Assembly: GCA_965216365.1 (NCBI GenBank)
Contig: CBDCFT010000013.1
Location: 62,001-126,000 of the forward strand
From: CBDCFT01 sp965216365
GTDB lineage: Bacteria; Pseudomonadota; Gammaproteobacteria; Arenicellales; CBDCFT01
Length of the DNA stretch: 64,000 nt
Reading direction: 5' to 3'
The notes below the pieces were generated by a model. The model did no database searches. It saw only the letters and a program-made list of their open reading frames with translations, and had not been told where the DNA came from. A program made the translations under genes and the position numbers. Shown here in pieces: positions 16,977-25,674 of the stretch. Every line of letters starts with the position of its first letter. Position 1 is the first letter of the stretch.

Positions 16977-17744
16977 TTGCAAGTACGTAAGCGGTTTGGT
17001 CAGCACTTTCTGCATGACCAGCAAATCATTCAGCGTATTGTTGATCAATTTCATCCGCGTAACGATGAGAAAATTGTCGAGATTGGCCCTGGGCGTGGCG
17101 CGTTAACCGAAACGCTATTGCAACGTATCGACCAACTGCATGCAATCGAAATTGATCGTGATTTGATTGGATACCTGTCGAATCGGTTTTCGTCTGAAGG
17201 GTTGATGTTACATCAGGTGGATATTTTAAATTTTGATTTTGCGGCGTTAGTGCAGAATGATAAGAAACTCAGGCTTATCGGCAATCTACCCTACAACATT
17301 TCTACGCCGTTACTGTTTCATCTGGTGAATTATGCATCGTCGATCACAGACATGTGTTTCATGTTGCAAAAGGAAGTGGTGACACGCCTCACTGCCCAAC
17401 CCGGTAATAAAGACTATGGTCGTTTAACCGTGATGATGGGCTGCCATTGTGCTATCGAGCACATACTAGATGTACCACCGGAGTCGTTTACGCCGCCGCC
17501 AAAAGTCGATTCCAGCGTGGTTAGAATAATTCCCCATGCAAGGGTTAAATATCCTGCTTGTGAAACGCCAAAATTTGCGCAATTAGTAAAACGAGCGTTC
17601 AATCAACGGCGCAAGACACTGCGTAATTCGTTAAAAGATATTGTCGATGAAGCTGCTTTTTTTAAAGCCGGAATCGATTCCTCCAGGCGGCCCGAACAAC
17701 TAGCCATTGAGGAATTCGCGCGGCTGGCGGAAAGCATTGGTTAA
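16977..17744 (+). CDS. rsmA: 16S rRNA (adenine1518/1519-N6)-dimethyltransferase
   Basis: RsmA (KsgA) dimethylates two adenines in helix 45 of 16S rRNA during 30S maturation. Motifs are VRKRFGQHFLHD at the N terminus, the SAM site VEIGPGRGALTETLL and the catalytic NLPYNISTPLLFH. The C-terminal helical domain includes FNQRRKTLRNSL. No ATG is available. The frame is open from a TTG at 16938 (268 aa), but the TTG at 16977 places the family start next to KRFGQHF and gives 255 aa. Neither has a strong ribosome site, so the start is uncertain. The gene lies behind the CDGSH gene rather than in the usual surA-pdxA-ksgA cluster. Confidence 0.92.
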   Translation: MQVRKRFGQHFLHDQQIIQRIVDQFHPRNDEKIVEIGPGRGALTETLLQRIDQLHAIEIDRDLIGYLSNRFSSEGLMLHQVDILNFDFAALVQNDKKLRLIGNLPYNISTPLLFHLVNYASSITDMCFMLQKEVVTRLTAQPGNKDYGRLTVMMGCHCAIEHILDVPPESFTPPPKVDSSVVRIIPHARVKYPACETPKFAQLVKRAFNQRRKTLRNSLKDIVDEAAFFKAGIDSSRRPEQLAIEEFARLAESIG

Positions 17745-17777
17745 TGTTCATTGGTTAATGTAAAGGGCTTTCACTTT

Positions 17778-17811
17778 GTCGCGGCGAGGGCGCCCCTCCC
17801 ACAAGAGCGGC
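17778..17811. repeat. Short GC-rich palindromic element between convergent genes
   Basis: The stretch beginning GTCGCGGCGAGGGCGCC contains GAGGG/CCCTC arms around CGC and resembles extragenic palindromic elements common in pseudomonads and relatives. It lies between the converging ends of rsmA and plsC. Only one copy is seen in this window, so the repeat status is inferred from general resemblance. It may also help terminate both transcripts. Confidence 0.35.
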
Positions 17812-18519
17812 TTAGATCGTTAATTGTTTCATCTCATTTTCTATCCACGTTTCCGCTTCGGTACTGATTTGTTTCGCGCGCCGTCCTGATGTCTCGATCA
17901 GCGGGCCGATGGAGACTGTTATCGTTCCGGGTTTTTTAATAAACCCCCGGCGTGGCCAGAATTCACCGGCATTGTGTGCGACTGGCACGACCGGCACTTC
18001 GGCTTTACCGGCCAGCATGGCACCACCGGGGTTATATCGACCCGGTTCGCCGGGTGCAGTGCGTGTGCCTTCGGGGAAAACAACAACCCAACGGCCTTCT
18101 CTGATTCTTTCGATGCCTTGTTTCACAACACTGTCCAGGGCACGCCTGCCGTCGGCTCGATTGATGGCGATGGGTCGAGTTGCCGCCAGACCCCAGCCGA
18201 AAAAAGGTATCCACAATAATTCGCGTTTCAACACCCAGGCCTGGGGTGGAAATATAGTCTGGAACGCAATGGTTTCCCACGCGGATTGGTGTTTGCTCAG
18301 AATCACCGATGGCGTGTCCGGCAAATGCTCAAGGCCCTTGACCCGGTAATCCAGGCCACAGGTCACACGTAACCACCACATCATGGCATGCGCCCAATAA
18401 CCGATTAAACGGGAACGCGTCAGCGGTGGCAGTGGATAACACAGTATCGCGAACAACGAGTAAACAATCGCGGACGATATTTGCCCGGCGCTGAATAGTA
18501 GTGAGCGAGAAAATAACAC
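17812..18519 (-). CDS. plsC: 1-acyl-sn-glycerol-3-phosphate acyltransferase
   Basis: PlsC transfers an acyl chain to lysophosphatidic acid to make phosphatidic acid at the inner membrane. The 235-aa product starts with a hydrophobic anchor (about residues 8-30). It has the catalytic motif SKHQSAWETIAF (about 75, the HQS-W-E variant of H-x4-D common in proteobacteria), the substrate-binding FPEGTRTAPGEPGRY (about 150) and the later VPVAHNAG. It follows gmhB on the minus strand with a gap of about 50 bases, the usual gmhB-plsC pairing in gammaproteobacteria. Confidence 0.92.
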   Translation of the reverse strand: MLFSRSLLFSAGQISSAIVYSLFAILCYPLPPLTRSRLIGYWAHAMMWWLRVTCGLDYRVKGLEHLPDTPSVILSKHQSAWETIAFQTIFPPQAWVLKRELLWIPFFGWGLAATRPIAINRADGRRALDSVVKQGIERIREGRWVVVFPEGTRTAPGEPGRYNPGGAMLAGKAEVPVVPVAHNAGEFWPRRGFIKKPGTITVSIGPLIETSGRRAKQISTEAETWIENEMKQLTI

Positions 18520-18571
18520 GAGGCTTACTTTGCCGAACTAATGCAAAAAGGAAACAAATTAACGGCTAATT

Positions 18572-19150
18572 TTAATGGGAGACATAACGAATCAAGCGGC
18601 CGTCCAGTAATGCGTCGGTAAACGAAGCCAGGTTGCTGAACGTCGGCACAGTTGAGAACCGGGTATCGTTGGTGATTTTTTCACCGGGTTCAACATCAAA
18701 TTCGTTTTTGCCGGACAACACCATCACCGGGAAGGCACCGGCGGCCTGAGCCGCGAGTAGATCACGCGATGAATCGCCCACCATGGGAACATCTTCCAGC
18801 GAGTTGTTGGATCTTTCCGCTATACGCTGCAACATGCCCGGCTTTGGTTTGCGGCAATCGCAGTCGTCATCCGGTGTATGCGGGCAAAAGAAAATTGCGT
18901 CGATCTCACCGCCCTTTTCGTGAATCTGATCTAACATGTGTTTGTGAATATGATTGAGTTGATCCATATCGATCAAGCCACGACCGACGGCGGATTGATT
19001 AGTGGCGATGACTACCCGGTATTCTGCCCGACACAAACGTGCTATGGCTTCAAGGCTGCCATCAATAGGCCGCCATTCCTCTACCGATTTTATATAGTCA
19101 TCCGAATCGTGATTGATGACACCGTCGCGATCGAGAATGATAAGGTGCAT
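18572..19150 (-). CDS. gmhB: D-glycero-beta-D-manno-heptose-1,7-bisphosphate 7-phosphatase
   Basis: GmhB removes the C7 phosphate from heptose bisphosphate on the way to the ADP-heptose used in the LPS inner core. This 192-aa HAD phosphatase has the nucleophile motif ILDRDGVINHDS at residues 5-16 and TNQSAVGRG (about 51). It also has the structural zinc loop CPHTPDDDCDCRKPKPGML (about 93-111), and VGDSSRDLLAAQAAG as the acid motif. The gene begins 3 bases after glyS, and plsC follows. LPS use of heptose is consistent with waaA at the other end of the window. Confidence 0.93.
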   Translation of the reverse strand: MHLIILDRDGVINHDSDDYIKSVEEWRPIDGSLEAIARLCRAEYRVVIATNQSAVGRGLIDMDQLNHIHKHMLDQIHEKGGEIDAIFFCPHTPDDDCDCRKPKPGMLQRIAERSNNSLEDVPMVGDSSRDLLAAQAAGAFPVMVLSGKNEFDVEPGEKITNDTRFSTVPTFSNLASFTDALLDGRLIRYVSH

Positions 19151-19153
19151 GTG

Positions 19154-21256
19154 TCAATTTGGCATTTGCAGTTTGGAAATATCGGCGATACTTAAAAATA
19201 ACCGGCTGACATGATCCAACAACGCCAGACGATTCGCACGTACCGCGCCGTCGTCCGTCATCACCATCACTTCATCGAAAAAACGGTCGATCGGTCCGCG
19301 AAAATTTGCCATTAAACTCAGAGCTTCGGTATATCGCCGCGCGGTGATGAGTGGCCATACATCGGACGATACTTCTACCAGTGCGCTGGCGAGTTCACGC
19401 TCGCCAGCGTCAGTCAACAATGCATCGCTAAACATATCGGGGATTTGATCGTCCGCTTTACGCATGATATTGCGAATACGTTTATTGGCCGCAGATAAAC
19501 TTTGCGCTTGTTCCATCTTGCGAAACTGTGCAACCGCTTTTAAACGCAAATCAAAATCAAGCGGCCTGCCCGGACGGCATTCGATCACCGCAGCAATTTC
19601 ATCTGCCTGAAATTCGTCGCCGTAGTACGCGCGTAGTCGATCCAGCATGAAATCCAGCGCCGCGTCACGACTCGCCTGATCGCAGTCTACCCCCGGAAAC
19701 TCCGCCAGGCTATCGGCGGCGAGCGCAATAAGCTCCACCAGATCAAGATCGAATTCCTGTTCAATAATAATGCGTAACACACCCAATGCCGCCCGGCGTA
19801 AGCCGTATGGGTCTTTGTCCCCGCTCGGGGTCTCGTCGATGGCAAACAAACCGGTAATGGAGTCTATTTTGTCTGCAATAGAAACGCTTTGCGCCAAACG
19901 ACTTGTCGGTAACGCATCCCCGGCAAAACGCGGCTGATAATGTTGTGCGATGGCATCGGCGACTAACTCGTCTTCGCCATCATGCACAGCGTAGTAGCGC
20001 CCGATCACACCTTGTAATTCCGGAAACTCACCCACCATTTCGCTGACCAGGTCGGCTTTCGCCAACAGGGCCGCACGCTCGTAGGGTGCCGACTTTTCTT
20101 TCGCTATGCCTGCCATAAATCCGGCCAGTTTTTGCATGCGTCGGGTCTTGTCATGCACGCTACCGAGTTTGCGGTGAAATAAAACGCTGTTTAGTGAATC
20201 GCAACGTGCCTCCAAGGGTTGTTTGCGATCCGTTTCCCAGAAGAATTGTGCATCCGCCAAACGCGCGCGCAAAACGCGTTCGTTTCCACGACGCACCCGT
20301 TTAGGGCTTTTGCTATTGATATTACTGACCGTAATAAAATTCGGCAGTAAAGTGCCACGGCTGTTGGTGACGGGAAAATATTTCTGATGACCCTGCATGG
20401 ATGAAACCAGCACTTCCGCCGGCAGTTTCAAAAAGCTTTTATCGAACTCGCCCACCAGGGCTTGCGGCCATTCAACCAATGCGGTTACTTCATCGAGTAA
20501 CGCATGGTGAATCACCGTGGTAAATTTTTGTTTTTTATCGATACGTTCAATTTGTTGCAGAATCTGTTCACGCCGTTTATCGAAATCGGCAATGACATAA
20601 GCCTTGGTCATGTTGGCTTCATACACATCCGCATTGGCAATTTGCACCGTGCGCGGGTGGTGAAAGCGGTGGCCGTGGCTGGTGTTGCCGGAACGAATTG
20701 AATAGATACGACAACGAACCGGCCGTTTGCCGTGCATGACGGTTAACCAGTGCACCGGGCGAACAAATTCGTCATCGCCGTTACCCCAACGCATGCGTTT
20801 TGGGATAGGCAGTTGTTTCAATGCGCGTTCGATGCACTCGGGCACAATTTTGCTGGCGCTGGAGCCTTTTTGTACTTGTTTGAATACCAGCCAGGTGCCT
20901 TTTTCTTCCTCGACTTGACCGAGTTCGGTAACGTTCACACCGCAGGAACGCGCAAAGCCGAGCGCAGCTATGGTCGGCGTGCCGTCGGCATCGAACGCGG
21001 CCTGCAGAGCCGGGCCACGCCGCTCGATAGTCTGTTGGGATTGCCTGACGCGAACCTGCGCTACCCAAACGGCGATGCGACGCGGCGTTGCGAACCAACG
21101 GTACTCGTTATCGGCGCAAATCAAACCAGCCTCAGTCAGACCTTTGACTACATTGTCAGCGAAGGCTTTACCGAGTGTCGGCAACGCCTTTGGCGGCAAC
21201 TCCTCGGTACCGAGTTCGATCAGCAGATTGTCTGCTTTTTTGCGCATAACCGGCAT
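19154..21256 (-). CDS. glyS: Glycyl-tRNA synthetase beta subunit
   Basis: This is the beta chain of the alpha2beta2 bacterial glycyl-tRNA synthetase, 700 aa. The start at 21256 gives MPVMRKKADNLLIELGTEEL, the canonical N terminus, and lies one base after the glyQ stop; an upstream in-frame ATG would overlap glyQ by 80 bases. Family segments include LIELGTEELPPKALP, RFATPRRIAVWV-like residues, LPIPKRMRWGNGDDEFVRPVHW (about residue 130), HQKYFPV and DKIDSITGLFAIDETPSGDKDPYGLRR in parts. The C-terminal helical anticodon-binding region is complete. glyQ-glyS-gmhB-plsC read as one minus-strand unit. Confidence 0.95.
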   Translation of the reverse strand: MPVMRKKADNLLIELGTEELPPKALPTLGKAFADNVVKGLTEAGLICADNEYRWFATPRRIAVWVAQVRVRQSQQTIERRGPALQAAFDADGTPTIAALGFARSCGVNVTELGQVEEEKGTWLVFKQVQKGSSASKIVPECIERALKQLPIPKRMRWGNGDDEFVRPVHWLTVMHGKRPVRCRIYSIRSGNTSHGHRFHHPRTVQIANADVYEANMTKAYVIADFDKRREQILQQIERIDKKQKFTTVIHHALLDEVTALVEWPQALVGEFDKSFLKLPAEVLVSSMQGHQKYFPVTNSRGTLLPNFITVSNINSKSPKRVRRGNERVLRARLADAQFFWETDRKQPLEARCDSLNSVLFHRKLGSVHDKTRRMQKLAGFMAGIAKEKSAPYERAALLAKADLVSEMVGEFPELQGVIGRYYAVHDGEDELVADAIAQHYQPRFAGDALPTSRLAQSVSIADKIDSITGLFAIDETPSGDKDPYGLRRAALGVLRIIIEQEFDLDLVELIALAADSLAEFPGVDCDQASRDAALDFMLDRLRAYYGDEFQADEIAAVIECRPGRPLDFDLRLKAVAQFRKMEQAQSLSAANKRIRNIMRKADDQIPDMFSDALLTDAGERELASALVEVSSDVWPLITARRYTEALSLMANFRGPIDRFFDEVMVMTDDGAVRANRLALLDHVSRLFLSIADISKLQMPN

Positions 21257-21257
21257 G

Positions 21258-22130
21258 TTATTTCGAGTTACCACGCGGGAATCCCAGCTTTTCGCGGCTA
21301 GCGTAGTATTCCTGGGCAACGCCTCGAGCGAGTGCACGCACCCGGCCGATATAACGCGCCCGCTCGGTTACACCGATAGCGTGGCGTGCATCCAGCAGAT
21401 TAAACGTATGTGATGCTTTTAACACCATTTCATAGGCCGGCAACGGCAGGTTGTTTTCGATCAATTGCTGACAAGCGTGTTCGTGTTCATCGAAGTAGCG
21501 AAACAAGTGATCGGTATTGGCGTATTCAAAGTTATAAGTGGATTGTTCCACCTCGTTTTGCTGGTACAAATCGCCGTAGGTATAACCCTTGCTCCACTTC
21601 AAATCGAAAATGTTGTCCACACCCTGCAGGTACATGGCGATGCGTTCGAGTCCATAAGTTAATTCGCCGGTGACGGGCTTGCAATCCAGTCCTCCCGCTT
21701 GTTGGAAATAAGTCACCTGGGTGATCTCCATTCCGTTCAACCACACCTCCCAACCGAGTCCCCAGGCCCCCAGGGTTGGCGATTCCCAATCGTCTTCGAC
21801 AAAACGAATATCGTCTTTGAGAAAATCCAAACCCAGGGCCGCCAGCGAGCCGAGATATTGTTCCTGGAAATCCTTCGGCGAAGGTTTCAGAATCACTTGG
21901 TACTGAAAATAATGTTGCAGGCGGTTTGGATTCTCACCATAACGTCCGTCGGTGGGACGACGCGAGGGTTGCACGTAGGCGCAATTGATCGGTTCCGGGC
22001 CAATCGACGCCAGAAAAGTCGCAGTGTGAAAGGTTCCCGCGCCCACTTCCATGTCATAGGGTTGCATGATCAGGCAGCCCTTGGCGGCCCAATAATGTTG
22101 CAGAGTGAGAATAAGGTCTTGAAAAGTCAC
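21258..22130 (-). CDS. glyQ: Glycyl-tRNA synthetase alpha subunit
   Basis: This catalytic alpha chain of the class IIc glycyl-tRNA synthetase has 290 aa. It shows the conserved MTFQDLILTLQHYWAAKGC N terminus, QPYDMEVGAGTFHTATFL, the class II segment AYVQPSRRPTDGRYGENPNR in parts, LQHYYQ-like LQHYFQYQVILKP, and TYGLERIAMYLQGVDNIFD (motif 3 arginine, about residue 160). glyS follows after one base, so subunit stoichiometry is likely set by translational coupling. The length is near the family's 300. Confidence 0.96.
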   Translation of the reverse strand: MTFQDLILTLQHYWAAKGCLIMQPYDMEVGAGTFHTATFLASIGPEPINCAYVQPSRRPTDGRYGENPNRLQHYFQYQVILKPSPKDFQEQYLGSLAALGLDFLKDDIRFVEDDWESPTLGAWGLGWEVWLNGMEITQVTYFQQAGGLDCKPVTGELTYGLERIAMYLQGVDNIFDLKWSKGYTYGDLYQQNEVEQSTYNFEYANTDHLFRYFDEHEHACQQLIENNLPLPAYEMVLKASHTFNLLDARHAIGVTERARYIGRVRALARGVAQEYYASREKLGFPRGNSK

Positions 22131-22178
22131 TGTGTTTCGATTGCGTTTGTCGGCGGCATTATAGCCTGATAAGCGTGA

Positions 22179-22892
22179 TCAACGGCTGGTAGGAAACGAT
22201 TCAGTACGTGCACGCCGTGCGATACGTTTGGCGTGTTGCACGAAAGTGTTAGTACGAGTGGCCGGGTTATGTCGTTGCGGCCACGGTAAAGTCGCGGCTA
22301 ACTGCGCCGCTTGCTGTGCTGTCAGGCGCTCGACCGGGCAACGCCAATAGTGCCGCGCAGCGGCATCGATGCCATACACGCCAATACCGAACTCCGCCAC
22401 GTTCAAATAAATTTCCAGAATCCTTTGTTTGGATAGCCGTGTTTCCAAAGCAGCGGTCAAAACAAGTTCATGCCATTTGCGCAGCAGACTGCGTTCAGGG
22501 GTTAAAAATAGATTCTTGGCCGTTTGTTGGCTAATGGTGCTGGCGCCACGAGTGAATTGTTTTTTATTCCAGCTTTCGACGACAGCCAGTTTGATCGAGT
22601 TCACATCGAAGCCATGATGCACAAAAAAATGCGTGTCTTCGGCAATAATAAATGCCTTGATGACATGAGCTGGAATCTGGTCCAGTCGTACCGGGTTCCA
22701 TCGTATTTTCGGCAACGTGTTTTTATAGGTTTGTTCTTTTTTATAGTCAGCGATGAAACGTGACTCGGGAATCGTGGTCGACAAATCCATCTCGCGTTCC
22801 TGCCACAGGATTATCAGATACGCAGCATCCATGATGACCACGAATAGCAACGCCAGGGTAAACCACTTAAAGAATCTACGCAGAGCTTTCAA
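22179..22892 (-). CDS. mtgA: Monofunctional biosynthetic peptidoglycan transglycosylase
   Basis: MtgA polymerises lipid II glycan strands at the inner membrane without cross-linking. The 237-aa protein has one N-terminal membrane anchor (FTLALLFVVIMDAAYLIIL, about residues 11-29) and a family 51 glycosyltransferase domain. Catalytic-site motifs are IAEDTHFFVHHGFD (general-base Glu, about residue 87), GASTISQQTAKNLFLTPERS and RILEIYLNVAEFG (second Glu). The start is followed by basic residues fitting an inside-positive anchor. It sits between glyQ and the divergent glnA promoter. Confidence 0.93.
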   Translation of the reverse strand: MKALRRFFKWFTLALLFVVIMDAAYLIILWQEREMDLSTTIPESRFIADYKKEQTYKNTLPKIRWNPVRLDQIPAHVIKAFIIAEDTHFFVHHGFDVNSIKLAVVESWNKKQFTRGASTISQQTAKNLFLTPERSLLRKWHELVLTAALETRLSKQRILEIYLNVAEFGIGVYGIDAAARHYWRCPVERLTAQQAAQLAATLPWPQRHNPATRTNTFVQHAKRIARRARTESFPTSR

Positions 22893-22942
22893 TGATTAGT
22901 TGGTAATTGTTTGAATCAAAATAGTGCACATATTTGGCTAGA

Positions 22943-22961
22943 TTGCACTATAATAGTGCAA
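22943..22961 (+). promoter_or_regulatory. NtrC-binding enhancer site upstream of glnA
   Basis: TTGCACTATAATAGTGCAA is a perfect 9-1-9 palindrome containing the NtrC consensus arms TGCAC and GTGCA. It lies about 95 bases before the inferred glnA transcription start, a normal enhancer distance. A further half-site (ATAGTGCAC) lies at 22921-22929. The NtrC gene (glnG) is encoded 2.7 kb downstream. Confidence 0.88.
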
Positions 22962-23021
22962 ATGCAATGCTCTCATCAAAAATTATCTTTAATATACAAA
23001 TAGTTAGTGACCCTGATTAAG

Positions 23022-23037
23022 TGGCACACGATCTGCA
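23022..23037 (+). promoter_or_regulatory. Sigma-54 promoter of glnA
   Basis: TGGCACACGATCTGCA has the invariant -24 GG and -12 GC elements separated by exactly 10 bases, matching TGGCAC-N5-TTGCA except for one base. Start of transcription is expected near 23047, leaving a leader of about 78 bases before the glnA ATG at 23125. Together with the NtrC palindrome upstream this gives a classical nitrogen-regulated glnA control region. Confidence 0.88.
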
Positions 23038-23124
23038 CTGACTAAATGCGTTAAACGGCGGTGAAATATTTCTGCCCATTTAAACCTTACTATTTCCAGC
23101 AAGTATTCATTTTAGGAGAAGAAA

Positions 23125-24534
23125 ATGTCCGCAGCAGACGTGCTCGCACTAATAGAAGAGAAAAAAGTTAAGTTTGTCGATTTCCGTTTCACGGATACCC
23201 GCGGCAAGGAGCAGCATGTCTCTGTACCGGCGAGTGCCGTGGATGAAGATATGTTTGAAGACGGCAAGATGTTTGATGGATCCTCTATAGCGGGATGGAA
23301 AGGCATTAACGAATCAGACATGATTTTAATGCCGGATGCCAGTACAGCTTTGCTGGATCCGTTCATGCAGGAAACGACATTAAACATTTGTTGTGATGTT
23401 ATCGAACCCGCCACCATGCAGGGTTATGACCGCGACCCGCGTTCTATTGCTAAACGTGCCGAAGCCTATCTAAAATCTACCGGCATTGCCGACACCGCTT
23501 ATTTCGGACCGGAGTCTGAATTTTTTGTGTTCGATTCGGTGCAATGGGGTGATGATATCAGCGGCGCATTTTACCAAGTGCATTCTGCCGAGGCAGCCTG
23601 GAGTTCAGAGAAAGATTATGAGGGCAGCAATATCGGTCACCGTCCTGGCGTAAAAGGCGGTTACTTCCCCGTACCACCGGTAGACTCGTTGCACGATATT
23701 CGCTCTGCTATGTGTTTGGCTATGCAAGAGATGGGATTGGATATTGAAGTACACCATCATGAAGTCGGCACTGCAGGTCAGGGCGAGATCGGCGCCAAGT
23801 TTAATAGTTTGGTAAAGAAGGCCGACGAAACGCAGATCTATAAATACTGTGTACACAATGTTGCCCATCAACACGGTATGACCGCAACTTTCATGCCCAA
23901 ACCGCTGGTTGGCGACAACGGCAGTGGTATGCACGTACATCAATCCTTGATGAAGGACGGCAACGCATTATTCAGCGGAGACGAATACGGCGGTTTGAGC
24001 GAGATGGCCTTGTATTACATCGGCGGTATCTTCAAACACGCGCGCGCTATTAACGCTTTTGCCAATGCGACTACCAATAGCTACAAACGTTTGGTGCCGG
24101 GATTCGAAGCACCGGTGTTGCTGGCGTATTCAGCGCGCAACCGTTCCGCCTCGTGCCGCATTCCTTATGTAGCCAATCCAAAAGGCAGGCGTATTGAAAT
24201 TCGTTTTCCGGATTCGGCAGGTAATCCATATTTAACTTTTATGGCAATGCTCATGGCCGGTCTCGACGGTATTCAAAACAAAATTCATCCCGGCGGGCCA
24301 CTGGATAAAGATTTGTATGACTTACCGCCGGAAGAAGAAAAACAAGTAGCGACGGTTGCGCATTCGTTAGATATGGCGTTGGATGCGCTTGATCGTGATC
24401 GCGAGTTTTTAAAAGCAGGCGGTGTAATGACCGACGATGCCATCGACGCTTATATGGAACTCAAGATGGAAGAAGTCACACGCATGCGCATGACCACGCA
24501 CCCGATTGAATTTGATATGTATTACAGCGTGTAG
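23125..24534 (+). CDS. glnA: Glutamine synthetase type I
   Basis: GlnA condenses ammonia and glutamate with ATP; the enzyme is a cytosolic dodecamer. The 469-aa product has the GSI-beta features: FDGSSIAGWKGINESDM (about residues 51-67), GPESEFFVFD (metal ligands, about 132), KGGYFPVPPVD, GQGEIGAKFNSLV-like ATP site, HVHQSL and NRSASCRIPYV. The adenylylation site DLYDLPPEE places the modifiable tyrosine at residue 398, so control by GlnE is expected. Ribosome site TTAGGAGAAG precedes the ATG. Transcription is expected from the sigma-54/NtrC promoter at 23.02 kb, and glnL and glnG follow. Confidence 0.97.
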   Translation: MSAADVLALIEEKKVKFVDFRFTDTRGKEQHVSVPASAVDEDMFEDGKMFDGSSIAGWKGINESDMILMPDASTALLDPFMQETTLNICCDVIEPATMQGYDRDPRSIAKRAEAYLKSTGIADTAYFGPESEFFVFDSVQWGDDISGAFYQVHSAEAAWSSEKDYEGSNIGHRPGVKGGYFPVPPVDSLHDIRSAMCLAMQEMGLDIEVHHHEVGTAGQGEIGAKFNSLVKKADETQIYKYCVHNVAHQHGMTATFMPKPLVGDNGSGMHVHQSLMKDGNALFSGDEYGGLSEMALYYIGGIFKHARAINAFANATTNSYKRLVPGFEAPVLLAYSARNRSASCRIPYVANPKGRRIEIRFPDSAGNPYLTFMAMLMAGLDGIQNKIHPGGPLDKDLYDLPPEEEKQVATVAHSLDMALDALDRDREFLKAGGVMTDDAIDAYMELKMEEVTRMRMTTHPIEFDMYYSV

Positions 24535-24542
24535 GTTGATGT

Positions 24543-24575
24543 GCGTCCCCAGCTGGGGACGCGCACTGTATTTTT
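24543..24575 (+). terminator. Hairpin between glnA and glnL (partial terminator)
   Basis: GCGTCCCCAGCTGGGGACGC at 24543-24562 is a perfect palindrome able to form an 8-bp GC-rich stem with an AGCT loop. A T5 run follows after 7 bases (24571-24575). It begins 8 bases after the glnA stop and ends just before the glnL ATG. The gap before the T run makes it a weak intrinsic terminator. Its likely role is to lower glnL-glnG expression relative to glnA, or to stabilise the glnA message 3' end, as the glnA-glnL intergenic terminator does in E. coli. Confidence 0.65.
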
Positions 24576-24579
24576 ATCC

Positions 24580-25674
24580 ATGTACCAGGCGGACGCTGAA
24601 ACGACAACAACGTCGACCTGGAATAACAGGGGCGAGTTTAAGCTACTCGATCAACTCACCACAGCGGTAGTGTGGTTGGATTCCGAGCTGAGCGTATTGG
24701 CGATGAACTCGGCCGCTGAAATGTTGCTTGGTACCAGCCGAAATAAAGCCCTGGGCAAACCCTGGGCCGTATTAATTTTACCCGGACAAACACATCAACA
24801 ATATTTTGAGTTTGTTCGCGACACCACGCAAACGCTAACCTTGCGTGAGATTACTTTGCCACTGAGTGATCCGGTTGCGGAAAAAGTGATGGTAGATTGT
24901 ACGGTGTCTGCCTTGGACGGTGGCAACGTACTGGTTGAGATGACACAAGTTGACCGCTTAGCGCGCATCGCCAGAGGTACGCGCACACGCAACCGGCATG
25001 CGGCTAATCAGATGGTGATGCGCGGGCTTGCCCATGAAATCAAAAATCCGCTGGGCGGCCTGCGCGGCGCCGCACAGTTGTTGGACGCTGAACTCGAAGA
25101 CCGTGAGCTGCGTGAATACACACGCATCATCACGCACGAAGCTGACAGGTTATCCCAACTCGTTGATCGTATGACCAGCGGGCTATCGAAACACGAGCAC
25201 GAGCTTATCAATATCCACGAAGTACTCGAGCACGTGCGTAAACTCATCGAGGTCGAATTACCCGAGACGATCAGCGTAGGTTACGACTACGATCCGAGCT
25301 TACCCGAGATCCAGGCAGACCGCTCCTCGCTGGTGCAGGCGTTTATCAACTTGATGCGTAATGCGGTGGAAGCATTGAACAACGAATCGGGCAATATCGG
25401 TATTTGCACGCGCATCGACCGGCAAGTAACGATCGGGCACGAACGTCATCGTCAAGTTATTCGCGTTGATATCACCGACAATGGTTGTGGCGTGCCAGAC
25501 GAGATAAAGGAACAGGTATTCGATCCCATGGTCACCGGCAGGGCAGACGGCACCGGTCTGGGTTTATCCATCGCTCAGGATATTGCCGGTCAACATGACG
25601 GTTTAATAGAGTTTAAGAGCGAAGCGGGTGACACATGCTTTAGCTTTTACTTGCCTGTGGAAACTCCAGCGTGA
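24580..25674 (+). CDS. glnL: Nitrogen regulation sensor histidine kinase NtrB
   Basis: NtrB phosphorylates or dephosphorylates NtrC according to the PII protein signal. The ATG at 24580 gives 364 aa. A GTG 39 bases upstream is in frame but lies inside the intergenic hairpin, so the later start is preferred. An N-terminal PAS domain (LLDQLTTAVVWLDSELSVL) is followed by the H box GLAHEIKNPLGGLRGAAQLL with His152. The N box (FINLMRNAVEAL) and G boxes (DNGCGVP, GTGLGLSIAQDIAGQHDG) complete the kinase. There is no membrane segment, as expected for this cytosolic sensor. Its stop overlaps the glnG start by 4 bases. Confidence 0.94.
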   Translation: MYQADAETTTTSTWNNRGEFKLLDQLTTAVVWLDSELSVLAMNSAAEMLLGTSRNKALGKPWAVLILPGQTHQQYFEFVRDTTQTLTLREITLPLSDPVAEKVMVDCTVSALDGGNVLVEMTQVDRLARIARGTRTRNRHAANQMVMRGLAHEIKNPLGGLRGAAQLLDAELEDRELREYTRIITHEADRLSQLVDRMTSGLSKHEHELINIHEVLEHVRKLIEVELPETISVGYDYDPSLPEIQADRSSLVQAFINLMRNAVEALNNESGNIGICTRIDRQVTIGHERHRQVIRVDITDNGCGVPDEIKEQVFDPMVTGRADGTGLGLSIAQDIAGQHDGLIEFKSEAGDTCFSFYLPVETPA

